A DNA stretch of 64,000 nt from Setoptus koraiensis (taxonomy: Eukaryota > Arthropoda), in NCBI GenBank assembly GCA_048013815.1, contig CM106586.1, positions 20,150,001 to 20,214,000 of the forward strand, in the 5' to 3' direction. Positions 36,485 to 49,553 of the stretch are shown piece after piece. The first letter of the stretch is position 1, and the number at the start of each line of letters is the position of its first letter. A program made the position numbers and the translations under genes. The notes below the pieces were generated by a model. The model searched no databases, was not told the origin of the DNA, and saw only the letters and a list, made by a program, of their open reading frames with translations.

Positions 36485-39400
36485 ACTTTATGTGCACCGT
36501 GCAACGTCCAAATGTCATGCACAATATAGCGTCCGGCTCGGTTCCGTCAACGTGACCGCCGACGCTGAGGCGAGCCCACTATTCTCGAAAAGAACCCGTT
36601 ATTCTCGCCAAGCCGGCTCTTTTATCTCCCTTTTCTGGCCTCCGCCTGCTCGGTCGGTTTTGTATTCGTGTGCTGGCGTGTCACTGGCAGCGAGCGAGGG
36701 GCCCCATTCTATTTACCTTTGTGTTTTTTCGCTTTTTTATCTTTTGTCCGGCTCATCAGTGCGTGTGTGTGTTTGTTAAGTATGTAAAGAGATACAGCAC
36801 GGCGCGCATTTATTGAGGCGACCGACCGGAGTGCGGGCGACCGCTCGCTGGCGCTGTCGTCTGTGTGCGTTGTCGTCGTCGATGTGTGTGTGTGCGTTGT
36901 CGTTGTGTGTGTGTGTGTGTGCGTTGTCGCTGTCTGGAGTTGTTCAGATAACAACAGCTACGCTCCATTTCAATCATACATCATTCGACTCTGGCCCACT
37001 TTGCACTTTGTCGCGGGCCGCCCGTCCGGCCGGTACCCGCTGCTGGCCGTTGTCGTGCAGTTGTTGGCCGTGCCGCCTGTTCGGTGCAGGGGGCGCCCGC
37101 GGTCGCCCAGGGTTGCCTACAATCGGCCTACGATCGGCCGAAATTGGCCGCAATCGGCCGTGGTCGCCTAGGGTCGTTTGCGACTCGCCGCCACTGGCTA
37201 GACAAAGTTGCCCGGAGACACCTATAAATGTCATTGTTGTCGCTGCTGTTGTCGCTGCTGTTGGCCGGGCCGTGTCGGTTGTTGTGCCGTGGTTGTTGCT
37301 GTTACGGTTGTTGGCACGGTTGTTGCGGTGGTAGGCTGTATCGCTGTATCGCATTACATCATTCAAGAAGAAGCCAAATACCGGCCGCTATGGCGCGTCT
37401 GTCCGTGCGCGTTTGTCCGCCGTTTGTTTACATGTTAGTGTCGTGTCGTGTCAGCGTTACGTGCGGCTCACTGTCAGCTGTATGAGGCGCACTTCCTGTT
37501 TCTTTATTTGCACGCGCAACGACAATTCTCAAGGAGCTGCCCGGTCGCATCACCGTACAAAGTTACGTAAGCTGGCGAGCGATAGTTTTATAAATAGTTA
37601 TAGATGGGCAGCGCGAGTTAAAAACAAGCTGCACGCTCAACTGTGCAATGTCGCTGTTGTTGTTGTCGTTGTTGCTGTTGTTGTTGCTGCTGCTGTTGTT
37701 TTCGTTATTGCTGTTGCGTAAATGTCGCGGCTTGACAAGCGTGCGAGCTGCAAGTTTATAAGTGCTCTTTGCGTGTGCTGATTGTGTCAAAATAGGTTGA
37801 CTTGGCGCGTTTCGTTGCGCAACCCTTGCAAAACATCGTAGGCTGTGTGTCAAACGCAAGCTCGAATCGCTAGTTGATTGCAAGTGCGTGCGACATTGAT
37901 AAAATGTAAAATAATATTACGCAACAACAACAACAACACAAATCATATGTCCCGTGTCGGATGTCAGTGGCGCGTCACGTCGCTCGGCGGCGGCGGCCAC
38001 GTGCCGTGAGAACTGGCACGGCCAGTGACAGTTTGCGGCCGATTGAGCGGGCGCCCTCAACAGGTTGGACAGGTTGACAGGTGAGCTTGACAAGTCAGCG
38101 TCGGCTTGTTACGCGAATATGATGAGGGGCGCCACCTGTCAGTGTTTTGTAGTGAGTTTGTTTGTTTGTAATTGTTGTTTGGCGCTCGTTGGCTTGTAAC
38201 TGCGTGATCTCTTTTTAGTCGCCAAAGTTTAGTGTGATCGATCGACACAATGGGCGCCATTGTGGTGCCATTGTGTCGTGGCTCGTGCGTCGCGGCTCGT
38301 GATCGATCTTCCGTTTGTGATTGCGACTCGTGAATCATATCAAGAGCTGCACTCGGATAAATTACGAGCGGCTTGCATTGGATTAGCGCCCCCAAACGGA
38401 TCGCAAGCGGTTGTCGGGCAAATCAGGCGACTCCTGATTCAGGAGACGGCCGAGTCGGGGAGAGAGTGAGAGGGAGACTGGGAGACAGCAAAAGTAAGGG
38501 CAAAAAATGAATAAATCATGAAGTTATCATTATGGGACTCGTGATGAGACTGGCCATTTGACGTTGTTGCAAAGCACCGTTGCGAGCATGACGTAATGGC
38601 GCCACCAAGCGACGTGGCATCGATGCAATTGCAACACGCGCGCAACGCGTGCAAACGGCAGCATACTGCGTGTCGGCGCTATTAAGCAACATGATATGCA
38701 ATTTCTAGTTATGCAAATTGCGCCCACGCCGATCGTGTTGTTGTCGCTGTTGTTGTTGTTGTTGTTGTTATTCATGCCATCTTTATGATGATGGCGCGTA
38801 TTATAATGCATTGCGATCGGTCTATTTAAATGATATTTTGCCCCCGCTGCCATTTTGTGTATCAAATGTGATTTGACGGCGCGCGCCAAGGCGCCACGAT
38901 CAGCAATTTGCAATTTGGGCCGCTCGCGCGCGCGTCCCATTCCAAGCTGTCGGCCCGTGTCGCCGGTTGGCGCGCTGCCCCTTCGGCCGGGGCGCTTGGT
39001 GCTCGCACCAACTCGCCAGCGATACGATGATGATGCGCATCACGTGCTGTTGCGCAAGCCGACCGAGTGTAGCCGTGTATCAATATGTAACTGTCCCTCC
39101 CTGACACCCAAACCGAGATACACGGGAGATACACGGGAGATTACGGGGAGATGCACGGGGAGATACAGTGAGCGGCGGCGGCGGCGTCGGCGGCAATCGA
39201 GTGGCAGACAGTTGAAAAGACAGTGTTTGTGCTGACGCGCGTCCCCGATAACGCGTGTCAGTTTGTCCTAATGGAGCCATTTGTAATGTTAGCCAGTCAG
39301 CTTGTCGGCGGGGCCCTGGCGGGCGCCGCCAGCGAGCCAACAACCAGCCAGCGGGCCGACAATCAGCCAGCGGGCCGACAATCAGCCGGCGGGCCGCCAT

Positions 39401-39989
39401 CAGCGGGCGGCCAGCCAGCCGACGACAAGTTTGAATAGCTGCGACATGACATTAGCGAGCACACTTATTGACACCTAGCGACAACCGGGCCCCTGCCTTT
39501 TTGGGGCCCGCTCGGCGCCACTCGACGGGCGACACCAACACCGACAAGCGGCCGCACCCGACGACGCCAACAACAACCGACGGCTGGCGGGTGTCAACGG
39601 GCGAACATCGAACGGCACTTATCCCGCGCCCACGCGCCTCACAAGTGCCACTGCACTTGCGAGCGCCGCGCCATTCATCCGTGGGGCCCGGCTCGAAAAT
39701 TGGGCCAACTCAACTGGCAATATCCGAGACGCGAGCCGCCGCTCGGCCAGCCGAGACAGTCCGGCGAAGGTGGCGCCCCCACCCCCTTTGTGTTTGTCGG
39801 GCGCCATCTTGGGCCGCTCATTAGCTGTCGGTGGCGCTGGTGGCGCTCGGGCTCGGGCTGGGGCGCTCGCGATCGGGTTGTGGCGCTCGCGATCGGGCCG
39901 GCGCCGGTCGCCACACATACATATATTAGAAGACATATTAAAACCACTTCATTAGTTGACAACCGACTGTCGAGTGAGTGTGTGATTTT

Positions 39990-40025
39990 GCGACAGCCAG
40001 ACGGCGCCCCCTTTCTGGCTGTCGC
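39990..40025. repeat. Perfect inverted repeat, 12-bp arms
   Basis: GCGACAGCCAGA at 39990-40001 pairs with TCTGGCTGTCGC at 40014-40025; 12-bp loop. The right arm continues into a degenerate CCAGTCGC direct repeat. Confidence 0.95.
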
Positions 40026-40388
40026 GCCAGTCGCTCACCAGTCGCCCACCAGTCGCGCCAGTCGCAAAAGGGGCCCCGTTCGGGCCGGCGTGCAATTTTA
40101 TAGCAAACGCATGGCCGGCCATGTAGACACGGTAACGGACATGACAGAGTTGTAATAACACACAAAACGGATAATAACAAAATGCAAAACGAATGCGCGC
40201 CACCGACAGGCCAACAATAAAAGTCATGAATATAGCGCCCCGTTGTTGGCCCCATTCATGACTGTGTAATTATTATGTAATGATAAACACGCACCAATTT
40301 GCTGTCTGATGTGTTTATTATTCAGCAGCGGCCGGGGCAATCATAATCTAATTATCATGTTCTGACTCGATGGGCACCGCTCTCTCGA

Positions 40389-40402
40389 GCGCCCTCTTCT
40401 GG
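40389..40402 (-). promoter_or_regulatory. CTCF consensus match
   Basis: The - strand reads CCAGAAGAGGGCGC, matching the permissive CTCF core CCASNAGRKGGCRS at every position and sharing 13 bases with 8219-8231 in the same orientation. Function is inference. Confidence 0.3.
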
Positions 40403-43400
40403 ACGTGGGCTTTGCTGGTATCTGTTGCAAGTTGCAACAGAATCAGTCAGCTCACTGACGGCTCTGATGGCGTCGGCCCGCTCAATGCGCCCGTCAGCCG
40501 GGTGGCGCGTCTGTGATTTGTTCATTTGCGCGGCCTCGATTTGCAACGCCGACCAACGCAATCGGCAACATGCTGGCCAGCCGGCCAGTCGGCCGGTTGT
40601 CGCCCAATTAGACCCGATTGGGGCCCAATTGGGGCCCGTTCGGAGCCCAGTGGCGCCCAATCAAGAGCGCCCTCCAAATTGCGGCCCTAATTTGTATTCC
40701 AATTTGGCGCGGTTGTTAATTTGGGCCAGTTGTTGCCACTCTCAAATCTCGCAAAGCTCTCACAGGGCTCTCAGGGCTCTCACAGGCTCTCGCGGGGCCC
40801 GCTCGTTGAGCTAGTTTGCCAATATCCGGCCGCTCGGCCGTTATGTAATAGTTATGTAATATAGCTCTATATTTGGCTCTGGCGCGTGATTACTCGACCA
40901 GCTCGTGCCAATAATTACACAAACATTGACAATGTGTGCGCGCGCCCCCAATTGGCGCCAACTGTGCACACCTTTGCCGCTCGCCGGCCACTTGTAAGTT
41001 GGCGCCCCCCACTTATAAGTGGGCGAACTGGCCAATAAACACACACGGTGCACAAATATCGCCTGGCGCGCTGCCACAAACACTCGCGCCTCGGCTGGCT
41101 TGAGCGAGCACACGACAACAAGACACAAACAAACATCTCAACGAGCAAACAAGCGACAGCCGGACGAACAAACAAATAAACAAGCGAGCGCACAAACAAC
41201 GCCGAACGGGGCCCCCGAAACGGACAAAAAATCACAGCAAAACACTAGACAACAACACGGCAAACAACTCGTCTCGCGCCTCACCTGTGCGTGTTTGCTT
41301 AATTGTCGCCCTCTCCAGCAACTACAATGAGCTGCAGGTAGTTGCGTCATCTATAATTGGTCGGCAACATGACGGTGACGGCTCCTCATTGCGACGCCAC
41401 AACAACAACAGCGCCACAACAACAGCAGCACCATAATAACAGCACCGATTGCGCAATATTGCGCGCTCTGGCGCTGCCTTGTGCCGTGCTGTGCCGTGTC
41501 TCGCCGGCGGCGCAGCCCTGACAACGGCGCAACGAGCGGCACAGTGGCTAGGTGCGCCCGATCCGGTGGCCGACGGGCCGGGCCGGTATCAATCATCGAA
41601 TCGGTCAGCTCGAATTGGTGCTGGCTGCGCGAACCATGCTCGGCGCCTCGCGCACCAATTCGCACGACGCAAGCCGAAAACGTGCTCTAGCAGCGACAGT
41701 TATCATGTCGCTGCGCAGGCCGCCCAAAAAACCAACGGGCCTCAAATCTCCAATTATCCCTCGAAATGGCCCTGTAAAGCGTTCGTGCTGTTATCTCTAA
41801 TCAGGCGCTCACTGGCGGCGCCCGGATCAGCGGCGAGCGGCCCGGCAGTCGTCAATCAAAAACTAAATATATAAATCACAAATCTCGACGGATCAGCACA
41901 TAACAACAAAAAGAGAGAGTCAATTTAAATGGGCGCCAGAGTTGCGCGCACGCTGGGCGATCTCTTAAAATTGGGCCTCTTGAGCCGTCGCGATTCGCGA
42001 GATATACGCGCGCGATCGTGTTTTATAATTTATTTGGCGCGATTGTGGTGGCGCCAATTGCGTGCGAAGAAGACTGGCTTTTTGAGACAGTTTGAGCCGC
42101 TCGCCGCGGCGGCCCGATAAGCCGATTTGCTGCAAACTTGCCCCAACTGGCAGTTTGTTAATGGCGCAGCGCCGACGGAGACATTTAAAAGTATGGCGAC
42201 GTATGATACGCGCGCGTTATGTAAACGCGCCATAACGGCACATAGCTCCGTTCGCGACCTCATATCGTGCGGCCCGTGTGTGCGCGTCTGGTCGCGCGGG
42301 CGCCGGCCCGCCGGCGGTCGTCCGTCTGGCGGCCGCCGCCGCTGCCAAGACGAGCCTGGATAGCTTCAACTTATTTTTCAGTTATGCGCTTGACTGAGCG
42401 TGAATTTAATCAATGTTCATCATAGCGTAATCATTGAATAATATCACCGACGTGCCGCACCGCACCGCACAGCCCGGCGGGCGACGGGCAACCGGCGCCC
42501 GCCGACCGGCAGCGCTCGTTTACCGGGCTCTGGAGCAGCGACCGCGCGCACCAGTTGACGGGATCCAGTGGCGCGTTTGCCGGTTTGCAGTGATGGCTGG
42601 TTCAGCGAGCGGTGCAAATGAAATAATTGCAATAAAAAGCGCCCTCCGGCCCGCAAGCCATAATCTGATCCGTGGCTCGGCGCGCGCGCCATGTCTTGAC
42701 ATGCCGGCCTCGATAATGATAATCTCTGCACTGCGTTTGGCCGCCGCCGGTCCGCCGGTCCGCTGGCCGCAGATGGCCGTCGCTCGCCTCCGTCCGCATG
42801 ACGGGCCGGCCCGCTCGGCGGTCCGCACACTCGAATTATGCGCGCCGGCCCGTTAATTCAAGCGGCCGCGGCAACTCGTTGCCGAGTTGTATCGCGCGCG
42901 TCCAAAGTGCCTCAGTTTAATTGATAAATTGAGCCGCCAAGCCAACCATTTGCACACAACTTATAATTATGCTCGCCATATCGGATAATTGTGTTTGTGT
43001 GCCCGTTTTTTAAACTCTCTGACTGTCGACTGGCGCGCGCTTCAGTTGATTATTGCGATTATTCCGCTCGTGTGGCCGCCTGGCGGCCGTGCGACGCGCT
43101 GTAGCGATCCGACGATCCTGCGTGGCTCTGTGACCGACTGTTACTGTGGGACCCGTTTGGATTTGGCGCCCGCGGTCGGCCCGTTCCGGCCAACAGGACG
43201 GGCCGGTGCGGCCACGGGGCGAGCGGCCTTGCGCGGTCCGGTGGGCCCCGCTAATGAGTTGCTGCGCAGTTGTTGTACGGTTGTTGATACGACGGGCCGA
43301 GATTGTTTGCCCGCCATTTGACTGTCGCCCGTTATTTTTTGCGCCATTTGTCGTCGGTTGCGACTCGCAAGTTGCGAGTGATGGCAGCGACTCGGCTCGC

Positions 43401-43620
43401 CAGCAAAGTGCCCGCCGCGAGCCCCCTATCGGCGAGTCAATCTAGCGTGGGGGCCCCGATGGATGCGTGGGCCGACGGGGGGATCACCTGAGCCGCACGC
43501 TGATCCCCCTATCGGACATGTAATAGGGCTCAATATAGGCGGGCATCAATCACTTCTCGTTGGGCATGTGCGCGATGCATTCTTTGGGGCTATGCAAGCT
43601 CGGCTACGATAAACAATGTG

Positions 43621-43663
43621 GATCCCGTTGGCGCAAAGAGGCCGCCGGCGCGCCAACGGGATC
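43621..43663. repeat. Perfect inverted repeat, 14-bp arms (GATCCCGTT type)
   Basis: GATCCCGTTGGCGC at 43621-43634 pairs with GCGCCAACGGGATC at 43650-43663, with outer CAATG/CATTG pairing after a 2-bp bulge. The outer end GATCCCGTT...AACGGGATCATT is shared with the hairpin at 47735. Confidence 0.95.
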
Positions 43664-45779
43664 ATTGTGGTGCGGCGCGGCACGTCCTCGGGGACGGGCC
43701 CGCCGCCAGGTATGTCCGGCAATCGGCTGGCTGCTCGCAATGTTAGTGCATGTGTCATTTTGAATGGTGTCGCCAGCGGCTCGCGCTCAAGTGTCGGCCC
43801 GCTTGTCGCGGGCCGGCCAGCGGCGCCAGACAAGCGGGCCGGCGAGCGGACGGGCGCACAAAAAACAAACAAACAAATCGCTAATTACTGGCGCACAGAT
43901 AGTTTCAAATAACTGTTACTGTAATTGGTTTACAGCGCCGTCCGCTTTATGTTATGTAATAGTATCATGTATTGTGCGCAGCATGTTTGCAGTCCGAGAG
44001 AATTAATTGAATTGATCCAATAATATCCGCTCGCAGGCTCGCGTGCGCACAGTGTTGGCTTCTGGCGCTCGCTCGGCGCGGCTCGCTCGGCGCGGCTCGC
44101 ATGATCCGAGTCTGACGATGACGGCCGAGCGGCCCCCCCCCTCGCCCGAAATCAATTATGTTTGTATGTGGCGCGCGCGGCTCGTCGTCGTGTGACAATT
44201 ACACGCACGCTATGCGCACTTGTGCGCACAATTTAATATATTCGTGTGTCAACAAAATAATTATATATTAATACTAATTGATTATTTATTTAGCTCAGCT
44301 TTGTGTCGCCGGCCATTACGCAACAAGCAAGCGCTCGTGCGAGGTGAACTCGCGCAAGACACGCGACACGAGTTATGTGAGGCGCCGTTATTTGTTGTGG
44401 CTGGCGCGCGATCGTGTCGGGGGCCCCCGATCGTTACGCGCACGCTGTGGCACGCGTGCACACTGTGCCGGGCCGGCAAATCTCGCCCGAACGCGAGCCC
44501 AACGCGAGCCCCACCAGCGAGCCTACAAACAAAAGAACGCGTTATCCAATATCCATACCAATTATCCGGCAGCGACGACGACGGCGACAGACATAACTGA
44601 CACGATCCAATATATGTCAAGAGGCGCCCATGATGAACACGGGCTCGCGTGGCGATACGCCCGCGCTCGCTCGCAATTTGTCCGCTGGGAGCCGGCGAGC
44701 GGGCCCGTGGCGCGCCATTGTGCCCACCACGGGCCGACGGTGGCAAGTTGTTGCGCAAGTTGTTGCGCAAGTTGTTAATTAAGGAAGCGTCAACCGTCGG
44801 TCAGTGGCGACTCGCGCGCGCCCTCAAGACGCCAGCGGCCGGGATTACCCGGCCGGCCGGGCCCCATTGTAGTTGGTGATGATAATAATCTATTTATTTA
44901 TTTACTGCACACCGTCTGTGCACCGTCTGACAGGCAGGCTCGTTGGCTTACTGACTCGCCGGCTGACTTGTTGTTGAGCGAGCGCCCCCTCTCGACGAGC
45001 CCACACCAATTTGTTGTGGTGCACGGCGGTGTCTGTTGTGCCATATTGGCAGGCCCGGCCCGGCCCGGCCCAGTCGCTGTTCGCGGCCCAAAAGACTGGC
45101 TAAAGCGACTAGTGGTGCTGTCTATAGTGCGTAGAGCCCCCGGCAGTGGGCGATAATCGCGCATCATTTATCAGTATATATTGAATTTGCTGCTGTTGCT
45201 GCTGCTGTTGTTGTTGGCGTTAGTGTCAGTTTTTATTGGGCGCCGCTGGCTGGCTGGCTGGCTGGCCCCCACCGCCGTTAGTCGGCGAGCCAGATAAGCG
45301 GCCGACACTCTGATTTGGCTCGAAGCCTTCGAGTGTGCGCCCATATCACGCACTCTTGCCTCTGGGGCCCTCGAAATGGGGCGCCCTCTCGATGAAACTG
45401 CACGCCGTGTCGCCAGTGTCGTTCATTATAACCGCCGCCGCCGCAGCAGCCGCCGAGTCACCGTCAATCGTCAAACCGATCGTTGAGCCCGACACAACTG
45501 GCTGGGGCCGAGGGGCTCGCCACCAGCGCCCGCCACTAAATAATGGCCAGCGTGCCATATGGGGCCCCGTCTGGCGGCAGCAGCAGCGCTGGCGCCAACA
45601 ACAGATGTCAACAAGCCATCTATCATACGCATGGGGCCCCCGAAAACGGTGACACACGCACCGCGGCGCCACTTGTCAGCCGCTACTTGTTTCAGCGGTT
45701 AAAATAAACAAAAACACAATTTCACTTGATGGTCAACATCATTACGACACTGTGAGTTATATAACAAGTGGGCGCGCAC

Positions 45780-45808
45780 CGGCCCGCTGTAATACCGCAA
45801 GCGGGCCG
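45780..45808. repeat. Perfect inverted repeat, 9-bp arms
   Basis: CGGCCCGCT at 45780-45788 pairs with AGCGGGCCG at 45800-45808. Confidence 0.9.
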
Positions 45809-47734
45809 TAATGCCATAATTGAGAACAAATTAAGTTTACAGTTGCGGCTCCCAACTCGTCGGCCGGCCGAGTCGCCGACCCTCGAGCGGCCCTTCCGTC
45901 CGCCCGACGCTCCGGTCCGCTTCATATGCCCGCCAGTGCGCCCGCCGTGCGCCCGCCAGTGTGCCCGCCAATGTGCGGCTCGGCGGCCGCCCGCCGGCTA
46001 ATACCCTTGAGCGGCGCCCCGCAGGGCCAGCCAAAACGTGGGTGCTGCCCGGCCGGTGATTCGCGCGTCCGAACGTATCGCGCAGCGTGGAGCGCACGCT
46101 GGCCCGGAGTGGCAGATTGGGCAAATTGGAGCACTCGCCTGCGATTCGTCGGCTCACCTGTCCCGCGGCGGCCCGCCCGATGGCCGGTGCGGCAAGCGAG
46201 TGACCGCGAACAAGAGCGCGGTCTCGTCGGGCGAGAGCCGCTCTCGGTCGACGACACTTTTTTCGCTCCACGGCACTCGCCGAGAATGCCGGCACAGAGT
46301 GAGCAAGACTGGCCAAGAATTCGTGTCAGCGGCACGCTCAGTCTGGCCCCAAAATCGCTGGCTGGCGGGCGATAAGTTTGATGGATGACTCGCGGCGAGC
46401 CGAGGCCCCTGTCGATCGAGCATCACAATACCTGTGCGCGGCGCATAGAGGCCGTCTTGCGGAATGCACGCCCCCATTCAGCTTGTGTGTCCGGCAGCGC
46501 TTATTGTGGTTGCGCACAGGTAGTTGCAGTTGTTTGTCTGGCGCTGTTGTTGTCGTTGTTGTTGCTCAGATGTTGTTGTTGTTTAGCGCGCGATTTCTCA
46601 ATGAAACGGGCTCCGCGACACATGCCACTGGCCAGTGCAATTTATTTGATGCAACACCGACAACAGCGCCACCAGTAGCAGCAGCAGATAAAAAACGAAA
46701 TCATTGAGTCGCGAGCGCGCCACGCCGAGCTGCATATAGGGTCGTTCGCGCGCTTGCACACGATCGTGTTCTGACCACCAAGTTGACGGGCACGGGCCCG
46801 TTATTGACGTCGCTAGGCCCATCGGCTCGCCAATGGCCAATAATGCAACGACTAACGGCGCTATGCGACATCATGGAAACAAACAGACAGACTGTCGGGT
46901 TAAGTTCAATCCAAGCCCGAGGTGCGCGCTTGTGCCGCTTTCTGTGCCATTCGCTGCACAACAATGCACACGAACCATTGATCGTTGAGCGTTGGGCCGC
47001 ACGCAAAAGCGGATATTGTTCGAGCAGGTGGTAGCAATAACATGTTATTGTTTTTTGTGTGTCGGCGCACTTGTCACATGGAACAGCGCACAGCGGCACA
47101 GTATATCGACATTCGGACAGACGAACTGGTCAGCGCAGATCCGACCGTCAATCAGTGGCGCGGGCCGGCACAGCGACGACCGACAAGCTCGGCGCGGGTT
47201 TGCGCGGATTCGTGGCTCGAGCCGGGCCTCTGCCGACACGAGCAAGCCGAAGACTCGGGTACGCCGAAAGATCAGGTGCGCCAGCAAGCAGTCATGTCGA
47301 AACGCCCCCGCGTTACACGTGTGCCCGGGCCAGTGGCGAGCTTTGCCACGTGTTTAGTGGCTCTCTCGCTCGCAATCTTGCAGCGCGTGCTTGCCAAAAC
47401 GGGCGCAGTTGCTCACAACTGTGCAGTAGTTGCTGCGACATGACTTACGTGACAATTGACGTTGAAAATGGCGCCAAAATACCTGCGCTGCCAAATACCT
47501 TGGATGCCTCTTGGCCGAATAGTCTTCGGTGATTACGTAATTCACTGTGCACTTTGGCAATTTCGTGTCACTATTACCGACTGTGTGCAGCACAGAGAAT
47601 GCTGCCAGTATAGGCATCGCGTGCATTATGTGCTGGTTTTTATCTGTTTGTTTGTTTGTTGCATCATCAACGTGCAAAGTCATCAGCGGCCCGTTGTCGA
47701 GTTGAGTCATCCATCTCGCCGGTGATGGCACCAA

Positions 47735-47793
47735 GATCCCGTTATGTCGGCAGCATTGTGTGTACATTGTGTGCGTTGCAACATAACGGGATC
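47735..47793. repeat. Perfect inverted repeat, 13-bp arms (GATCCCGTT type)
   Basis: GATCCCGTTATGT at 47735-47747 pairs with ACATAACGGGATC at 47781-47793. The 33-bp loop carries a CATTGTGTG(TA/CG) direct repeat. Same terminal word as the 43621 hairpin. Confidence 0.95.
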
Positions 47794-47880
47794 ATTCGTC
47801 TTGACATTGGCCGTTACTTGACGCGTTGCGTTGCGTCACGCCGTCGGCTCGCCAAGCAACTCGAGTTGCATTTCCAATTT

Positions 47881-47919
47881 GCGGCACGAGCTGGCGGGCT
47901 TCGCATAGGCTCGTGCCGC
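47881..47919. repeat. Perfect inverted repeat, 11-bp arms (CGGCACGAGC type)
   Basis: GCGGCACGAGC at 47881-47891 pairs with GCTCGTGCCGC at 47909-47919. The arm shares CGGCACGAGC with the 18-bp hairpin at 35805. Confidence 0.95.
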
Positions 47920-48292
47920 CAGCAAGCCAGCGATATATGGCGATGTGAGGCCCTTCATTGGCGCTCGAGCGGCGACAAACAGAGATCGAAATCGTAATGG
48001 CGAGCGCCGTTAATAGTGGCCCGTCGCTCTCGCACACAATGGCCCCACACACACACATATCGGTGTGATGTATTCACCATTATTGTTTGTGTGTAAATTG
48101 GCACCTGAGCGATCGGTGGCGCTTCGCTCGGCCACCAGTCGGAGCTGACTTGCATCTCAATGATCTCATCTCTTTTTGCTGCACCTCCGCTGCCGCTGCC
48201 GTTGTTGATGTTTATGATGAAATGAAAGGGGGAATCATTTTCACTATCAATCATTCGCGCTCTCTCGTCTGCGTCGACAAGCCGATAAGAGC

Positions 48293-48361
48293 GCGCCTAG
48301 CGACAAACACACAATGCCCCATTAGCGCAGCCAGTGGCGAGTCGCGAACGTCGCTAGGCGC
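48293..48361. repeat. Perfect inverted repeat of the GCGCCTAGCGAC word
   Basis: GCGCCTAGCGAC at 48293-48304 and GTCGCTAGGCGC at 48350-48361 form 12-bp arms around a 45-bp loop that itself contains GCGAGTCGCG. The arm is the dispersed word that also builds the array at 25921. Confidence 0.95.
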
Positions 48362-49525
48362 CGCGCGTTTACAGCCGCGCGATGAATGTTGTTGTTGTAG
48401 TCATTGTTGTTGCCGTTGTCGTTTGCGCTAGCGGACAATTCGCGAAACAATAATGCACGCTGCGTTTAGTGCAAGCAACGGCGCTGCCTCATCAAGTGTC
48501 GGTAACAAACAACAAATATCAGCGCCCCCACACTGTCGATATCAGCGCCCCTAATCTCGCGTAACAACAACAAACGCGTTCACGCACCAGTCATAGATCA
48601 TCCATAGATGGCGCACACACTTTGCACGCTGACACAATCTCTCGCCTCTTATCCTCTCGGTCCCCCTCCCATCCCCCCTTCCCCCGGTTGCCATAAATAG
48701 ACAGATGATATAATTAAATCAAACCGTTGCGCCAGCGGTCATTGTGTCGATCGATTGCGTAACTTGTTGATTGACTGATGGCTCTCGCCGGGCACCCATC
48801 AGCTGATAGGATGTCGCGCAATGCCGAGCCATCCGCGACTTTTCTGCGGCCTTCTAAGCAATGTTCGCGGGCCGGCCCGCAAAGCAGGCCCGCAAAACCG
48901 CCCCGTTGGGCCGGTCCGACAATACCCAAGTCCCCTGGCGGCTCATCTCCGCGCAATCTGGTGCTGAGGCGCTCCCCTGAGCGGGCCTGCCGAGAGTCTA
49001 GAGTGAGTCTCGCTCGAAGAGTGACTCGCTTGTTTAGTGTCGCCCCTTTCGTCCAAATTTGACCTAAAATGGCACTTTGTTTGTGTCACCATCTAGCCCG
49101 TCTCTAGCTGACAAACCGGCAAATGGGCGCCTAGAGTGTCGGGCACAAGTTTAACTTTCTGGCCGCTAGGTGTGCCCGGCGTTCATTTAGTCGTGCGCAT
49201 CAATTTGGTTGTGAAACGGACACACAGTGTGCATTATTGTTTCTAGGGTTGTCCGCCAGCGGGACAGCGACAACAACAACAACAACAATGACTAAAGATA
49301 GACTAAACAGAGAGGACTACACACTATAGAGTGTGTATCTATTTTGGTATCTTGATACTGGCAGCAGCAGCCTAGCAAATGGTTGTCTAATGAAATCCGC
49401 CGAGTGTGTGTTCATTTGCATAAATAATTGATGATGATAATTATCACGATCGAGCCATCATCAATTACGAAACGATTTTGTCATTAGTGCGCCACTGTGT
49501 GTTGACGCAATCGTTCATCGTGGCG

Positions 49526-49553
49526 CCATGTTGAGTTAGTTAGCTCAACATGG
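49526..49553. repeat. Perfect inverted repeat, 10-bp arms
   Basis: CCATGTTGAG at 49526-49535 pairs with CTCAACATGG at 49544-49553; the 8-bp loop is TTAGTTAG. A second hairpin, TACACACT/AGTGTGTA, lies at 49319-49338. Confidence 0.93.

Noticed and set aside
48778-49062. Possible first exon (ATG after a pyrimidine tract, candidate donor at TCTAGA|GTGAGT)
   Set aside because: A 94-codon Arg/Pro/Ser frame without similarity to the expected N terminus of the IMMP2L-like protein. Not enough to call.
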